From Syntrophothermus lipocalidus DSM 12680 (GTDB lineage Bacteria > Bacillota > Syntrophomonadia > Syntrophomonadales > Syntrophothermaceae), in NCBI RefSeq assembly GCF_000092405.1, contig NC_014220.1, forward strand, positions 496,001-560,000: 64,000 nucleotides of DNA. The letters are read 5' to 3'. The translations under genes were made by a program, and so were the position numbers. The stretch's first letter is position 1. Each line of letters opens with the position of its first letter. Below the pieces are notes generated by a model. It worked only from the letters and a program-made list of their open reading frames with translations, made no database searches and had not been told where the DNA came from. Below, one piece after another: positions 36,945 to 47,087 of the stretch.

Positions 36945-38399
36945 ATGAAAATACTGATGGCTGCTTCCGAGATGGTCCCGTTTGCCAAGACCGGAGGTTT
37001 GGCGGACGTAATCGGATCCCTACCCAAGGCCTTACAACGGTTGGGACACGACGTCAGGGTGGTGATCCCGAATTACAAACAGATCAGCGGAGGGCGGTAC
37101 GTTACCGATTTGCCGGTCCCCATGGACGGACATTTAGAGACCGCTATTGTAAGGCAAACGGCAATAAGGTCTGGAGAAACGGAAGTACCGATCTATCTGG
37201 TCAACAATTACCGCTACTTTTACCGCGATTATATTTACGGCTATGTTGATGAGGGAGAAAGATTCAATTTCTTCTGCAAGAGCATCTTGGCTATGCTACC
37301 TTACCTGGAATTTAGACCTGACGTAATTCACTGTAACGACTGGCATACCGGTTTGTTGCCGCTGTTCTTAAAGATACGTTTTTCGGGCGAGCCTTTCTTT
37401 GAGACGATGGCCACGGTGTTTACGATTCACAATCTCCAGTACCAAGGAAGGTTCCCGCGGGCCATATTGAAGCCATTGGGACTGGGCGACGAGTTTTTTA
37501 CTCCGGAAGAGCTGGAATTCTACGGCGAAGTCAATTTTATGAAAGGCGGGCTTCTGTACGCCGATGTGATAAACACAGTCAGCCCGAAGTATGCCATGGA
37601 AATACAGACCCCGGAGTTGGGCGAAGGACTCGACGGGTTACTGCGCAAAAGGGCTCTGGATCTTTACGGGATTATCAACGGCATCGATTACGAGGAATTC
37701 AATCCCGCTACCGACAAAAGGATATACGTGAACTATGACGAGAATTCATTAGAGAGAAAGAAACTGAACAAGTACGAGTTGCAGAAGGAATTGGGGTTGG
37801 AAGTGTGTGACCGTCCGCTTTTGGGCATAATCAGCCGCCTGGTCGGGCAAAAAGGTTTAGACCTGGTAGCAGAAACGGTAGAACCCGTTCTGGCAGGTGG
37901 AGCCCAGATGGTCTTGCTCGGCACCGGCGAGGACCACCTTGAAAAAACCTTTGCCGACCTTCAGCTCCGGCATCCCGGACGAATGTCGGTTAACCTCGGG
38001 TTTAATTCGGTTTTAGCCCAAAAGATATACGCTGGTGCAGACATATTTCTGATGCCATCCCGGTTCGAGCCATGCGGATTAGGGCAGCTAATAAGCCTGG
38101 CCTACGGCACCATCCCCGTGGTAAGGGCGACCGGGGGCTTGAGCGATACTATCCAGGACTATGATCCCTCAACCGGCGAAGGTAACGGGTTTTCTTTTTC
38201 CTCTTATTCAGCGGAAGCTCTGCTTGCGGCTATAAACAGAGCTATTAACCTTTATCGCGATGACCGGCCAGCGTGGTTAAACCTGATGCGCCGGGGCATG
38301 AAGATGGACTTCTCCTGGAACCATTCCGCCATTAAATATGTGCAGCTGTACGAAAAAGCTGTGAGCCGCCGCCAGCAGCGCATTACGAGGGCGGTGTGA
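36945..38399 (+). CDS. glgA: Glycogen (starch) synthase
   Basis: A 484-residue GT5 enzyme of normal length that transfers glucose from ADP-glucose to alpha-1,4-glucan. The N-terminus has AKTGGLADVIGSLP (donor-binding KTGGL) and HCNDWHTGLLP. The C-terminal domain has ISRLVGQKGLDL and PSRFEPCGLGQL with YGTIPVVRATGGLSDT. The ATG at 36945 follows AGAAGGTAG. No glgB, glgC, glgP or glgX is seen in the window, so the rest of glycogen metabolism must lie elsewhere. Confidence 0.95.
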   Translation: MKILMAASEMVPFAKTGGLADVIGSLPKALQRLGHDVRVVIPNYKQISGGRYVTDLPVPMDGHLETAIVRQTAIRSGETEVPIYLVNNYRYFYRDYIYGYVDEGERFNFFCKSILAMLPYLEFRPDVIHCNDWHTGLLPLFLKIRFSGEPFFETMATVFTIHNLQYQGRFPRAILKPLGLGDEFFTPEELEFYGEVNFMKGGLLYADVINTVSPKYAMEIQTPELGEGLDGLLRKRALDLYGIINGIDYEEFNPATDKRIYVNYDENSLERKKLNKYELQKELGLEVCDRPLLGIISRLVGQKGLDLVAETVEPVLAGGAQMVLLGTGEDHLEKTFADLQLRHPGRMSVNLGFNSVLAQKIYAGADIFLMPSRFEPCGLGQLISLAYGTIPVVRATGGLSDTIQDYDPSTGEGNGFSFSSYSAEALLAAINRAINLYRDDRPAWLNLMRRGMKMDFSWNHSAIKYVQLYEKAVSRRQQRITRAV

Positions 38400-38494
38400 A
38401 AAGCGTTGGGACTTGTAAGCTTCTGAATACAAACTAAAAAGAGGATGAGGCAATCGACTCGACCAAGAAAAACAATAAGCTTAAAATTAGAGAC

Positions 38495-38528
38495 AAGGAA
38501 CAGGCGAATGTTTGTTCCTTTTTCTTTT
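38495..38528 (+). terminator. Terminator after glgA
   Basis: AAGGAACA (38495-38502) pairs with TGTTCCTT (38513-38520), followed by TTTCTTTT. Confidence 0.8.
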
Positions 38529-38555
38529 GCCAGGATGAGGTGGGTACCGTAAAAT
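38527..38555 (+). promoter_or_regulatory. Sigma-A promoter for addB
   Basis: TTGCCA (38527-38532) and TAAAAT (38550-38555) are 17 bases apart, 80 bases before the addB start and immediately after the glgA terminator. Confidence 0.55.
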
Positions 38556-38634
38556 TATTTTGTAGGGAGATTAATTTCAACAAAGCAGCGTGGATCTTTG
38601 GTCATACAATAGGAATCGGGAGGAGGGTGAAAGC

Positions 38635-41600
38635 ATGACTTTGCGGTTTGTAATCGGCAGGGCGGGAGCTGGGAAAACCACTTACTGCCTGGAGGAGATA
38701 CAAAAGGAGCTCCAGGACCGCCCTTTGGGGCCCAGTATTATCATCCTCGTCCCTGAACAGAGCACTTTCCAGATGGAGCAAAAGCTTACCGGGCTACCGG
38801 GGCTGGAAGGGTCTTTTCGGGCTCAGGTTTACAGCTTCCGTAGGTTGGCCTGGCGGGTTTTGCAGGAAACAGGAGGGGCTAACCGCCCGTTTCTGGGTGA
38901 TAACGGCAAGAGGATGGTGCTCTGCCGCCTCCTGGAGGAAAATCGGCACCGGCTGAAGGCTTTCGCCCGGGTAGCGAAGCAGCCGGGTTTTTACGACCGG
39001 CTGGCCCAGGCCATAGGTGAGCTTAAGGCTTATCACGTTAAGCCGGAGGACCTGCAACAGGTGCTGGCCTCTTGGCAGGGGGAGTCGCTGGCCAAAGACA
39101 AGCTGGCGGACCTTCTCGTGATTTATCGAGGTTTTCAGCAGGTTTTGGAAGGAAGGCTGATTGATCCGGACGATTATCTCGATTTTTGTGCCCGGAAGAT
39201 CGGGGAATCGCAGACATGCCAGGGCAGCGAGGTATGGGTCGACGGTTTTAAGGGATTTACGCCCCAGGAATACGAGGTTCTGGTTTCGCTTTTGAAAACC
39301 TCGAGCCGGGTGAACTTCTTGCTATGTCTAGACCCCGGGGCTTTGACAAAGACCGTGAAGCGGGAAGAAGTCTTTTTCTGCACTTACAATACATACACCC
39401 GTCTTTTGCAAATCGCCAACCGGGCAGGGGTTGAGGTGGAGCCGGCCTTAATTCTAGGCGAGAACGGACTCCCGAGGTTCAGGGAGAACGAGGCCTTGGC
39501 CCATCTCGAACGCGAGTTTCCGGCCTGGCCCGGCCGCGTTTTCTCCGGGAAAGTTCAGGGGCTGAAGCTGGTAGCCGCAGAGGACCGGCGGGCGGAAGTC
39601 GAGGCCGTGGCCCGCGAGATACTCGCTTTATGCCGGGAACGGGAATACCGCTTTCGGGATATCGCGGTTCTGGTCCGTGACCTGTCCATATACGGAGAAC
39701 TGGTGCCCCAGGTTTTCCAGGTATATGGGCTACCCTGCTTTGTCGACTCCAGAAGGCCGGTTACCAGTTACCCCTTGATCGAGCTCGTCAGGTCGGCCTT
39801 GGAGGTGGTGCTGTCCGGGTGGTCTTACGAGGCGGTTTTCCGCTTCCTGAAAACGGACCTGGTTCCGGTTTCCCGCGAAGAGGTGGACGAGCTCGAGAAC
39901 TACGTCTTGGCTCACGGAATAAAGGGGTCGAGGTGGGCCGATGGCAAGCTCTGGGCATACCGGCGGCGGTACTCGCTAGGCGAAGAAGACCCCGAAGAAA
40001 CGGCGGACCTTGCGCGCATAAACAGAATTCGGGAAAAGGCGGTAGCAGCCCTGGCATGGTTTGAGGAACAGGTCAAAAACAGCCCGACTGCTGGATCGGT
40101 GACCAGGGCTCTCTACCTGTTATTGGAACAACTTGGGGTACGGAAAGAGCTGGAGGCTTGGAGCAGGGCGGCCGAAGCCGAGGGGAGGCTCGAGGAGGCG
40201 GCGGAACACGCCGAGGTCTATAACCAGTTTCTGGGCCTGCTGGATGAAATGGTTGACGCCCTGGAAGATTACCCAGTATCACTGGAGGAGTACCTGCGCG
40301 TTCTGGATGCGGGTTTAGGGGGGCTGACGCTTGGTCTGATACCTCCTGGGCTAGACCAGGTCTTTGTGGGTTCACTCGAACGCTCGCGGCCTTCGGAGGT
40401 GAAGGCGGCTTTCATCTTAGGGGTCAATGACGGGGTGCTGCCGCAACCGCCCCGGCGGGATGGTCTCTTGAGCGAGAAAGAACGGGCCGAGTTGGCAATC
40501 TTCGGGGTAGAGCTGGCCCCAGGGAGACAAGAGCGGCTGTTCGAGGAGCAGTTTTTGGTTTATACTGGCCTGACCAGGGCGAGCGAATACTTGTGGGTCA
40601 GCTACCCTCGGGCTGATGAAGAAGGCAGAGCGATGAACGCTTCTCCCGTCATCGATAGGCTAAGAGAGGTGTTCCCAAGCATCGAGGTCGCGACGGTTTC
40701 CCTGGAACCTCCTGGGGGGGCGGGCGACCTCGCGTATGTGGCGGTTCCCGGCAGGGCCCTTTCTTTTTTGGCGGCGAGGCTGCGGGAGGCCGGAAGCCTG
40801 GGGGCACTGGACCCGGTGTGGGCCGGTGCGTACAAATGGTTGAAAAAGAATCATACCCAGGCTTTGCACCGGGTGCTGGAAGGGTTCTTTTACCGGAATG
40901 AAGAACAACCGCTGGGGGGGGATTTGGCGCAGAGGCTCTACGGTTATCCCCTCCACCTGAGCGTGAGCCAGCTGGAGCAGTTTGCGTCGTGTCCTTTCGC
41001 TTATTTCATAAGGTACGGTTTGCGAGCTAAGGAAAAGGAGACCGCTAAGATAAGGCCGGCAGACCTGGGGACTTTTTTCCATGACGCCCTGAAGAGGTTT
41101 GTGGAAGAAGTTAAAATTCGGAGGCTTGCCTGGGAAACCGTAGGCCGGGACGAATGCCGGGAACTGGCAGACGAGATAGTCTCGGAGATGGTAACCGCGA
41201 TGGAGTCGGAGATGCAAACCTTGAGCGAGCGGCGGCGTTATCTCGTAAGCAAGCTGAAGGAAATTGTGGAAGTATCAGCCTGGGCCGTGGCCGAACACTT
41301 AGCTTGCGGCGATTTCAGGCCTGTAGGGCTAGAACTGGAGATAGGGAGGAACGGGATTCCACCGCTTGTGGTGGACGATGGTGACGTAAAACTGAAACTG
41401 GTGGGGAAGGTAGACCGGGTAGACGCCGCCCCTAACGGAGAAGGGGTTTACCTGCGGGTCATAGATTACAAGTCGGGTTCGACCGGCTTCAAGCTGGACG
41501 AAGTGTATTACGGTCTCCGCCTGCAGCTTATCGCCTACCTGGACGCGGTGGTCGAGAACGCCGCTGTTCTGTGGGGGAAAGAAGCGGTCCCGGCGGGGGT

Positions 41601-42078
41601 TTTTTACTTCGAGGTCAAGAACCCTCTTATACAGGGGAATGTGGACGGGCCAGAAAAAGCGGAGCTCGAGGTGCTCAAATCCTTCAGGCTAAAAGGATTG
41701 GTTCTGGCGGAGGGGGAAGCGGTAGAGCTTATGCACCGGGGACTGGCTGGCAATTCCCACGTTATACCGGTAGGTGTGAAAAAGGATGGAAGCTTCACCG
41801 CCCGCTCCAAGGTAGTTTTGAGGGAGCAGTTCGAGTGGCTGAGACGGCATTTCCGGGATATGGCCAAAAGAAGAGGCCAGAGGATACTGGCAGGAGAAAT
41901 CGCGGTAAGCCCGTTTGCCAAAGGGAATCGTACGGCTTGTGACTACTGCGGGCTCAAGGCTGTTTGCCGGTTCGACGTGGCTTGCGGGGACTCGTACCGG
42001 GTGTGGGATAGCCTGGAGGAAGCGATGGTCTGGCAGAACCTCAAGCGGAACCAAGGGGGCAAAATAGATGGAGAATAG
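38635..42078 (+). CDS. addB: ATP-dependent helicase/nuclease subunit B
   Basis: A 1147-residue subunit of the AddAB double-strand-break resection complex. The N-terminal Walker A is GRAGAGKTT, and the C-terminal RecB-type nuclease has VIDYKSG. The four iron-sulphur cysteines are Cys786 (FASCPF), Cys1102, Cys1105 and Cys1111, the spacing known for AddB. It recognises Chi-like sites and cuts one strand during end processing before RecA loading. The ATG at 38635 follows GGAGGGTGAAAG; the frame is open 15 codons upstream. It overlaps addA by 11 bases. Confidence 0.95.
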   Translation: MTLRFVIGRAGAGKTTYCLEEIQKELQDRPLGPSIIILVPEQSTFQMEQKLTGLPGLEGSFRAQVYSFRRLAWRVLQETGGANRPFLGDNGKRMVLCRLLEENRHRLKAFARVAKQPGFYDRLAQAIGELKAYHVKPEDLQQVLASWQGESLAKDKLADLLVIYRGFQQVLEGRLIDPDDYLDFCARKIGESQTCQGSEVWVDGFKGFTPQEYEVLVSLLKTSSRVNFLLCLDPGALTKTVKREEVFFCTYNTYTRLLQIANRAGVEVEPALILGENGLPRFRENEALAHLEREFPAWPGRVFSGKVQGLKLVAAEDRRAEVEAVAREILALCREREYRFRDIAVLVRDLSIYGELVPQVFQVYGLPCFVDSRRPVTSYPLIELVRSALEVVLSGWSYEAVFRFLKTDLVPVSREEVDELENYVLAHGIKGSRWADGKLWAYRRRYSLGEEDPEETADLARINRIREKAVAALAWFEEQVKNSPTAGSVTRALYLLLEQLGVRKELEAWSRAAEAEGRLEEAAEHAEVYNQFLGLLDEMVDALEDYPVSLEEYLRVLDAGLGGLTLGLIPPGLDQVFVGSLERSRPSEVKAAFILGVNDGVLPQPPRRDGLLSEKERAELAIFGVELAPGRQERLFEEQFLVYTGLTRASEYLWVSYPRADEEGRAMNASPVIDRLREVFPSIEVATVSLEPPGGAGDLAYVAVPGRALSFLAARLREAGSLGALDPVWAGAYKWLKKNHTQALHRVLEGFFYRNEEQPLGGDLAQRLYGYPLHLSVSQLEQFASCPFAYFIRYGLRAKEKETAKIRPADLGTFFHDALKRFVEEVKIRRLAWETVGRDECRELADEIVSEMVTAMESEMQTLSERRRYLVSKLKEIVEVSAWAVAEHLACGDFRPVGLELEIGRNGIPPLVVDDGDVKLKLVGKVDRVDAAPNGEGVYLRVIDYKSGSTGFKLDEVYYGLRLQLIAYLDAVVENAAVLWGKEAVPAGVFYFEVKNPLIQGNVDGPEKAELEVLKSFRLKGLVLAEGEAVELMHRGLAGNSHVIPVGVKKDGSFTARSKVVLREQFEWLRRHFRDMAKRRGQRILAGEIAVSPFAKGNRTACDYCGLKAVCRFDVACGDSYRVWDSLEEAMVWQNLKRNQGGKIDGE

Positions 42079-45000
42079 TGCTTGGTCGAGTGAACAGCTT
42101 GATGCGATTAACTGGCGGGGAGGGAACCTTTTGGTTTCGGCGGCGGCCGGAACCGGAAAAACGGCGGTACTGGTCGGGCGTATTATGGGCCACCTCAAGG
42201 ACCCGGTAAACCCTATCGACATCAACCGGTTGCTGGTCGTAACTTATACGAATGCTGCTGCTGCGGAAATGAGAGAAAGGATAAGGGCAGAACTGGCAAG
42301 TGAGATCAGCCGTAACCCGGAATCGATGCATCTTCGGCGCCAGATGATTCTTTTGAACGACGCCTGCATCGCCACTATGCACTCCTTTTGCCTGGACGTG
42401 GTGAGGGAACACTTCTATATGGTCGGATTGGACCCTGCATTTCGCCTAGCTGACGAGACCGAGGCCGAACTCCTGCAACTGGAGGTGCTGGAGGCTTTGC
42501 TGGAAGAAAAGTACGCGGGAGGAGATGCTAGCTTTTTTGCTCTGGTCGACCTTTACGGAGGGGAGCGGGACGACGAGGGCTTAAAGGAACTGGTTTTGAA
42601 GCTTTTCCGCTTCTCCCGCAGCTTGCCCTGTCCTGGAGATTGGTTGAGACAGGTTGCGGGGGAATGGGCGAAACAGGTGGAGTCCATAGACGCGTACGCG
42701 TGGTGCGAAGAATTGAAGCAGGGTATCGGCCTGGAGATCGGCGGTTGTATCGAGGAGATAAAAAGGGCCATCGCCCTTTGCCTCAAGCCCGGAGGGCCGG
42801 TAGCTTATATTGACAACCTTAAGCAAGACCTCAAGATGCTCGGCAGCTTGTCCTCTTTGTGTAAGAGAAGCTGGGCCGAATTGGGAGAGGGGTTTGACGG
42901 CGCGTCTTTTGCCGGTCTGAAGCCGCTGCGCAAGAAGGACGGGATCCGCTCCGAGCTACAGGAACAGGTAAAGACCATCCGGGATCAGGTGAAAAAACGG
43001 ATCGATTCCATCCGTAAAACCGTCTTCAGCAGGACCCCCGAGCAGCAGGCGAACGATATGCGCAGGATGGCCCCGGTAGTCGAGGCTCTGATCGGCCTAG
43101 TGAGCGAATTCGGCGAAAGGTACCGGGGGGCCAAGGAGCGGCGGTCGGTGCTTGACTTCAGCGACCTCGAACACTATTGTTTGAGGATTTTGTCGAGAGA
43201 GGATGAAGGGTGTGACAGGTTTACCCCGTCATCGATCGCATTGGAGTTCAGAGAGAGGTTCGTAGAAATCTTGGTCGACGAATACCAGGACATTAACGCG
43301 GTACAGGAGGCGATTCTTAACCTGATATCGAAGCAAGAAGCGAAAAGATCCAGTATTTTCATGGTCGGGGACGTAAAACAGAGTATCTATCGTTTCCGGT
43401 TGGCCGAACCCGGGCTTTTCCTAGAAAAATACCACCGCTACCCACGGCAAGCCGACAATGGAGAGCGGCGAATAGACTTGAAGCAGAACTACCGCAGCCG
43501 GGACAGGGTGATAGAAGCCGTGAATTACCTCTTCGGCCAGATCATGGCTCCGGGGGTGGCTGAGATGAAATATGGTGGTGAATCAGAACTGGTCCCGGGG
43601 TCTGTCTACCCGGACTCGGATGACGGTAAGGATCTCGGCACCGAACCAGTTCAACTGGTGATTGTCGATGCGGCTGGGGATGGGGTAGAACCCGGGGACG
43701 ACAGCCTGGAGGAGCAGTGGGACGACGATGGGGTGTTTTCAGGGTCAGAGGAACAGGGGGACAATCGGGTGCTCTTCAACCAGGCCCAGCTCGAAGCCAG
43801 GCTGGTAGCGGCGGAAATAGAGAGGTTGCGTAAGGAAGGCGTGAAGGTGTGGGACCGGGAAGCCGGGGACTACCGCCCGCTGTGTTTTCGCGACATCGCC
43901 GTTTTGCTGCGAACGACCCGCGGGGCAGCCCAGGCTTTCGTAGAAGAGCTTCGACGAGCAGGTATACCGGCCTACGCCCAGGTTGATACCGGGTACTTCG
44001 ATGCCATTGAGGTAAAAACCGTATTATCTTTACTAAACATCATCGATAACCCCCGGCAGGACATTCCACTCCTGGCGGTTCTGCGCTCGCCGATTGGGGG
44101 ATTCAACGCGGCGGAACTGGCGGAGATCAGGGTACACCTCCCCGAGGGCAGTTTCTACGAGGCGGCGGTTAGGGTGGCGGGTAAAGGCGACAACCCTGTA
44201 GGGAAAAAGCTCCAGGAGTTTTTCCGTAAACTGGAGGGGTGGCGTACCGTGGCCCGGAGAAGAGGGACCAAGGAACTTCTCTGGAACTTGTTCGAGGATA
44301 CCGGTTACTACGATTACGCAGGGGCCATGCCAGGCGGTAAGCAGAGACAGGCCAACCTGCGGCTGCTCGAAACCTGGGCAGCGCGGTATGAAAACTCTTC
44401 TTTCACGGGGTTGTTTCACTTCCTGCGGTTCGTGGAGAGAATGCAGGAAAACGGCTGGGAAATGGGAACCGCAGCGGTGACCGCCGAGAACGATGATGCC
44501 GTACGGGTGGTCAGTATTCACCGGAGCAAGGGATTGGAGTTTCCGTTAGTTTTCGTGGCTGGCTTGGGACGGATGTTCAATTTTGCCGACCTCAGGGGCA
44601 AGGTGCTGGTTCACCGGAAGCTGGGAATCGGACTGGAGTTCGTGGACCGCGATCTTGCCGTGACCTACCCTACCCTGGCGAAACTGGCGGTGAAGAACAG
44701 GATCAGGCGGGAGATGCTGGCGGAAGAGATGCGGCTTCTGTATGTGGCCATGACCCGGGCCAGGGAAAAGCTGGTTCTGGTAGGAACGGTGAAGAACCTG
44801 AACAAGAGTGCTGGGGAGTGGTGCCGTGCTGCCAGTACCGGGGCGGACACTCTACCCGAAGCGGTTTTAGCTCGAGCCAGGTGCTACCTGGATTGGATAG
44901 CTCCGGCAGCAGTCAGACAGGCAGGTGGATTAGAGCTATGGCAGCGGGCGGGCGAAGAGAACGGGCAGCAGGAGGGAGAAGTGTATTTTGACGTAAGGGT

Positions 45001-45820
45001 GGTGAAGGCGAGCGAGCTCGAAGAGCGGGCGGCTACTGCCCCAAGGCCCAAAGACGATGACTCCTTGTTTACGACGGGGGAAGGAGTCGAGCTGGCAGCC
45101 GGGGATGGCCTGGGCGAGGTGGAACGCAGACTATCGTGGCGCTATCCGTGGGAAAAGGCTTTAGGGAAGAAGGCCAAATTCTCGGTTACCGAAGCCCGAA
45201 ACATTTTTGCCGCTTCCGGAGAATGGTACGGGCCAGAAGAGGAGATGCGTAGGACCGATTTCGTTTCTCATCCCCGGTTCTACCGCAAGACCGGGGGCAT
45301 TACCGCCGCCGAGCGGGGGAGCATAATGCACCTGGTGCTGCAGCACGTTGACCCGGCTAAAGCGGGAGATGTCACGGGGGTAAAACGGGAATTGGAAGAG
45401 ATGGTCGCCAGGGAGATCCTGGGTCCAGACCAGATCGAGGTCGTCGATATCGATGCCATCGCGGGCTTGTTTGCGGGAGAACTGGGACGGCGTATAGTGC
45501 GAGCCGGAGAAGCGGTCTTACGGGAGCTGCCTTTCAGCCTGTCCTTACCCGCGGAAGAACTGTACTCGGGTGAGCTTTGCGGGTACGGCGAACGGGTCCT
45601 GGTGCAGGGGGTTATCGACTGCCTCCTGGATGAAGGTGATGGTTTTGTACTCATCGACTACAAAACCGACGAACTGCGACCGGGACGGGTGGAAGAATTG
45701 GTGGCAAAGTACCGGCCTCAGGTTGATCTCTACGCCCTGGCGGTTGAACGGATACTGAAGAAGCCGGTCAAAAAAAAGTACCTGTATTTCCTGTCCGGTG
45801 GTCTGGCGGTCAAGATTTGA
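42068..45820 (+). CDS. addA: ATP-dependent helicase/nuclease subunit A
   Basis: A 1250-residue UvrD-like helicase with nuclease domain. Visible motifs are the Walker A SAAAGTGKTAVL (about 22-33), the DEYQDIN Walker B, QNYRSR, the VVSIHRSKGLEFPLVFVAGL motif V/VI area and the C-terminal nuclease LIDYKTDE. It unwinds from double-strand ends and degrades the other strand together with AddB. The ATG lies within the last codons of addB, so translation is coupled. Confidence 0.95.
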   Translation: MENSAWSSEQLDAINWRGGNLLVSAAAGTGKTAVLVGRIMGHLKDPVNPIDINRLLVVTYTNAAAAEMRERIRAELASEISRNPESMHLRRQMILLNDACIATMHSFCLDVVREHFYMVGLDPAFRLADETEAELLQLEVLEALLEEKYAGGDASFFALVDLYGGERDDEGLKELVLKLFRFSRSLPCPGDWLRQVAGEWAKQVESIDAYAWCEELKQGIGLEIGGCIEEIKRAIALCLKPGGPVAYIDNLKQDLKMLGSLSSLCKRSWAELGEGFDGASFAGLKPLRKKDGIRSELQEQVKTIRDQVKKRIDSIRKTVFSRTPEQQANDMRRMAPVVEALIGLVSEFGERYRGAKERRSVLDFSDLEHYCLRILSREDEGCDRFTPSSIALEFRERFVEILVDEYQDINAVQEAILNLISKQEAKRSSIFMVGDVKQSIYRFRLAEPGLFLEKYHRYPRQADNGERRIDLKQNYRSRDRVIEAVNYLFGQIMAPGVAEMKYGGESELVPGSVYPDSDDGKDLGTEPVQLVIVDAAGDGVEPGDDSLEEQWDDDGVFSGSEEQGDNRVLFNQAQLEARLVAAEIERLRKEGVKVWDREAGDYRPLCFRDIAVLLRTTRGAAQAFVEELRRAGIPAYAQVDTGYFDAIEVKTVLSLLNIIDNPRQDIPLLAVLRSPIGGFNAAELAEIRVHLPEGSFYEAAVRVAGKGDNPVGKKLQEFFRKLEGWRTVARRRGTKELLWNLFEDTGYYDYAGAMPGGKQRQANLRLLETWAARYENSSFTGLFHFLRFVERMQENGWEMGTAAVTAENDDAVRVVSIHRSKGLEFPLVFVAGLGRMFNFADLRGKVLVHRKLGIGLEFVDRDLAVTYPTLAKLAVKNRIRREMLAEEMRLLYVAMTRAREKLVLVGTVKNLNKSAGEWCRAASTGADTLPEAVLARARCYLDWIAPAAVRQAGGLELWQRAGEENGQQEGEVYFDVRVVKASELEERAATAPRPKDDDSLFTTGEGVELAAGDGLGEVERRLSWRYPWEKALGKKAKFSVTEARNIFAASGEWYGPEEEMRRTDFVSHPRFYRKTGGITAAERGSIMHLVLQHVDPAKAGDVTGVKRELEEMVAREILGPDQIEVVDIDAIAGLFAGELGRRIVRAGEAVLRELPFSLSLPAEELYSGELCGYGERVLVQGVIDCLLDEGDGFVLIDYKTDELRPGRVEELVAKYRPQVDLYALAVERILKKPVKKKYLYFLSGGLAVKI

Positions 45821-45825
45821 GCAGA

Positions 45826-45877
45826 CCTCCATGACACCTGGTGGTGACACTCTTAAGTGTCATAGAGGTTTGTGGCT
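45826..45877. repeat. Hairpin repeat between addA and sbcD
   Basis: TGACACTCTTAAGTGTCA (45845-45862) is a third, diverged version of the hairpin at 7924 and 35801, followed by TAGAGGTTTGTGGC. Here the palindrome is larger: ACCTCCATGACAC (from 45826) pairs with GTGTCATAGAGGT (to 45869) with one mismatch, giving two alternative stems. Confidence 0.65.
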
Positions 45878-45935
45878 AGATTTTCGGGAAGATTTTAGCA
45901 GGGGTGGCGTATTTCATCTGTTAGGAGGGGTGTTC

Positions 45936-47087
45936 TTGAGGTTTTTACATACAGCCGATTGGCACCTGGGGCGGATTTTTTACGGGGTTCACCTGACTGA
46001 TGACCAGGCGTATGTTCTGGATGAACTGGTCAGGCTAGTGAAGGATACTGAGCCGGACGTGGTTTTAATCGCGGGGGATGTCTACGACCGGGCGGTGCCG
46101 CCGATCGAGGCGGTAAAGCTCCTGGACGATGTTCTAACCCGGCTGGTTATGGAGTGCGGGGTTCAGGTGATTCTGGTGGCGGGTAACCACGACAGCCCTG
46201 AAAGGCTGGGATTTGCCGGACGGCTACTGGTCACCCGGGGGTTACATATCGTGGGCAAGCCCAGAAATGATGCACAGCCTCTGGTGATTTACGATCAGTG
46301 GGGACCGGTTTATTTCTGCCCCATTCCCTATGCCGAGCCGCCGGTGATCCAGGAACGGTTCGGGATGCAAGAGGTAGGTAATCATGAGCAGGCCATGAAG
46401 GCCGTAGTTTCCCAAATGGTCAGCCGTCTTCCCCGGGGCGCAAGATCGGTTGCGGTAGCCCATGCGTTTGTGGCCGGGGCAGAGGCGAGCGAATCGGAGA
46501 GACCGTTGGCCGTCGGGACAGCAGGAACCGTGAGCCGGGAATGTTTCTTGACTTTTAACTACACCGCTCTGGGCCACCTTCACCGGCCGCAGTCGGCAGG
46601 TGGTGATAGCATCCGCTACTCGGGGTCTCTTTTGAAGTACTCGTTCGCCGAGGCTTCTCACCGCAAATCCGTAAGCTTGGTGGAGTTAGACGGGGAGGGG
46701 AACGTAACCCTGGAAGAGATACCTTTGTCTCCCCGGCGAGATGTCCGGTGCTTGGAAGGGTACCTGGCCGACCTTTTAAAGGGACCTCACGGTGGAGGTT
46801 CTTGCCACGATTACCTCATGATTACCCTCAACGATGAAGGGGCGATTCTCGATGCCATGGGCAGGCTGCGAGAAGTTTACCCGAATCTCCTTCACGTCGA
46901 CCGACCCCACCTTGTTCCGCGAGCGGAGAATATCCGCCCGTCAACAGACCACCGCAAAATGACGGTCTTAGATCTTTTTTCATCGTTTTTCGAGCAAGTG
47001 ACCTCCCGACCGCTGGCGCAAGAAGAGTCGAAGGCCTTCGCCCGAGTGGTTGAGGATTGGGGGCGAAAGGAGCGGGAAACGGAATGA
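45936..47087 (+). CDS. sbcD: Exonuclease SbcD (Mre11 family)
   Basis: A 383-residue metallophosphoesterase. It starts with RFLHTADWHLGR; further metal ligands lie in LIAGDVYDR, VAGNHDSPERL, AVAHAFV and ALGHLHRPQ. With SbcC it nicks and degrades hairpins and blocked DNA ends. The TTG at 45936 is chosen because TAGGAGGGG lies 6 bases upstream and the family begins here; the open frame to 45798 runs through the repeat. Its stop overlaps the sbcC ATG. Confidence 0.95.
   Translation: MRFLHTADWHLGRIFYGVHLTDDQAYVLDELVRLVKDTEPDVVLIAGDVYDRAVPPIEAVKLLDDVLTRLVMECGVQVILVAGNHDSPERLGFAGRLLVTRGLHIVGKPRNDAQPLVIYDQWGPVYFCPIPYAEPPVIQERFGMQEVGNHEQAMKAVVSQMVSRLPRGARSVAVAHAFVAGAEASESERPLAVGTAGTVSRECFLTFNYTALGHLHRPQSAGGDSIRYSGSLLKYSFAEASHRKSVSLVELDGEGNVTLEEIPLSPRRDVRCLEGYLADLLKGPHGGGSCHDYLMITLNDEGAILDAMGRLREVYPNLLHVDRPHLVPRAENIRPSTDHRKMTVLDLFSSFFEQVTSRPLAQEESKAFARVVEDWGRKERETE

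Noticed and set aside
45798-45935. Upstream extension of sbcD through the addA end and the hairpin repeat
   Set aside because: SbcD homologues begin at RFLHTADWHLG; the TTG at 45936 has a strong ribosome site, and the upstream part encodes repeat-derived sequence.
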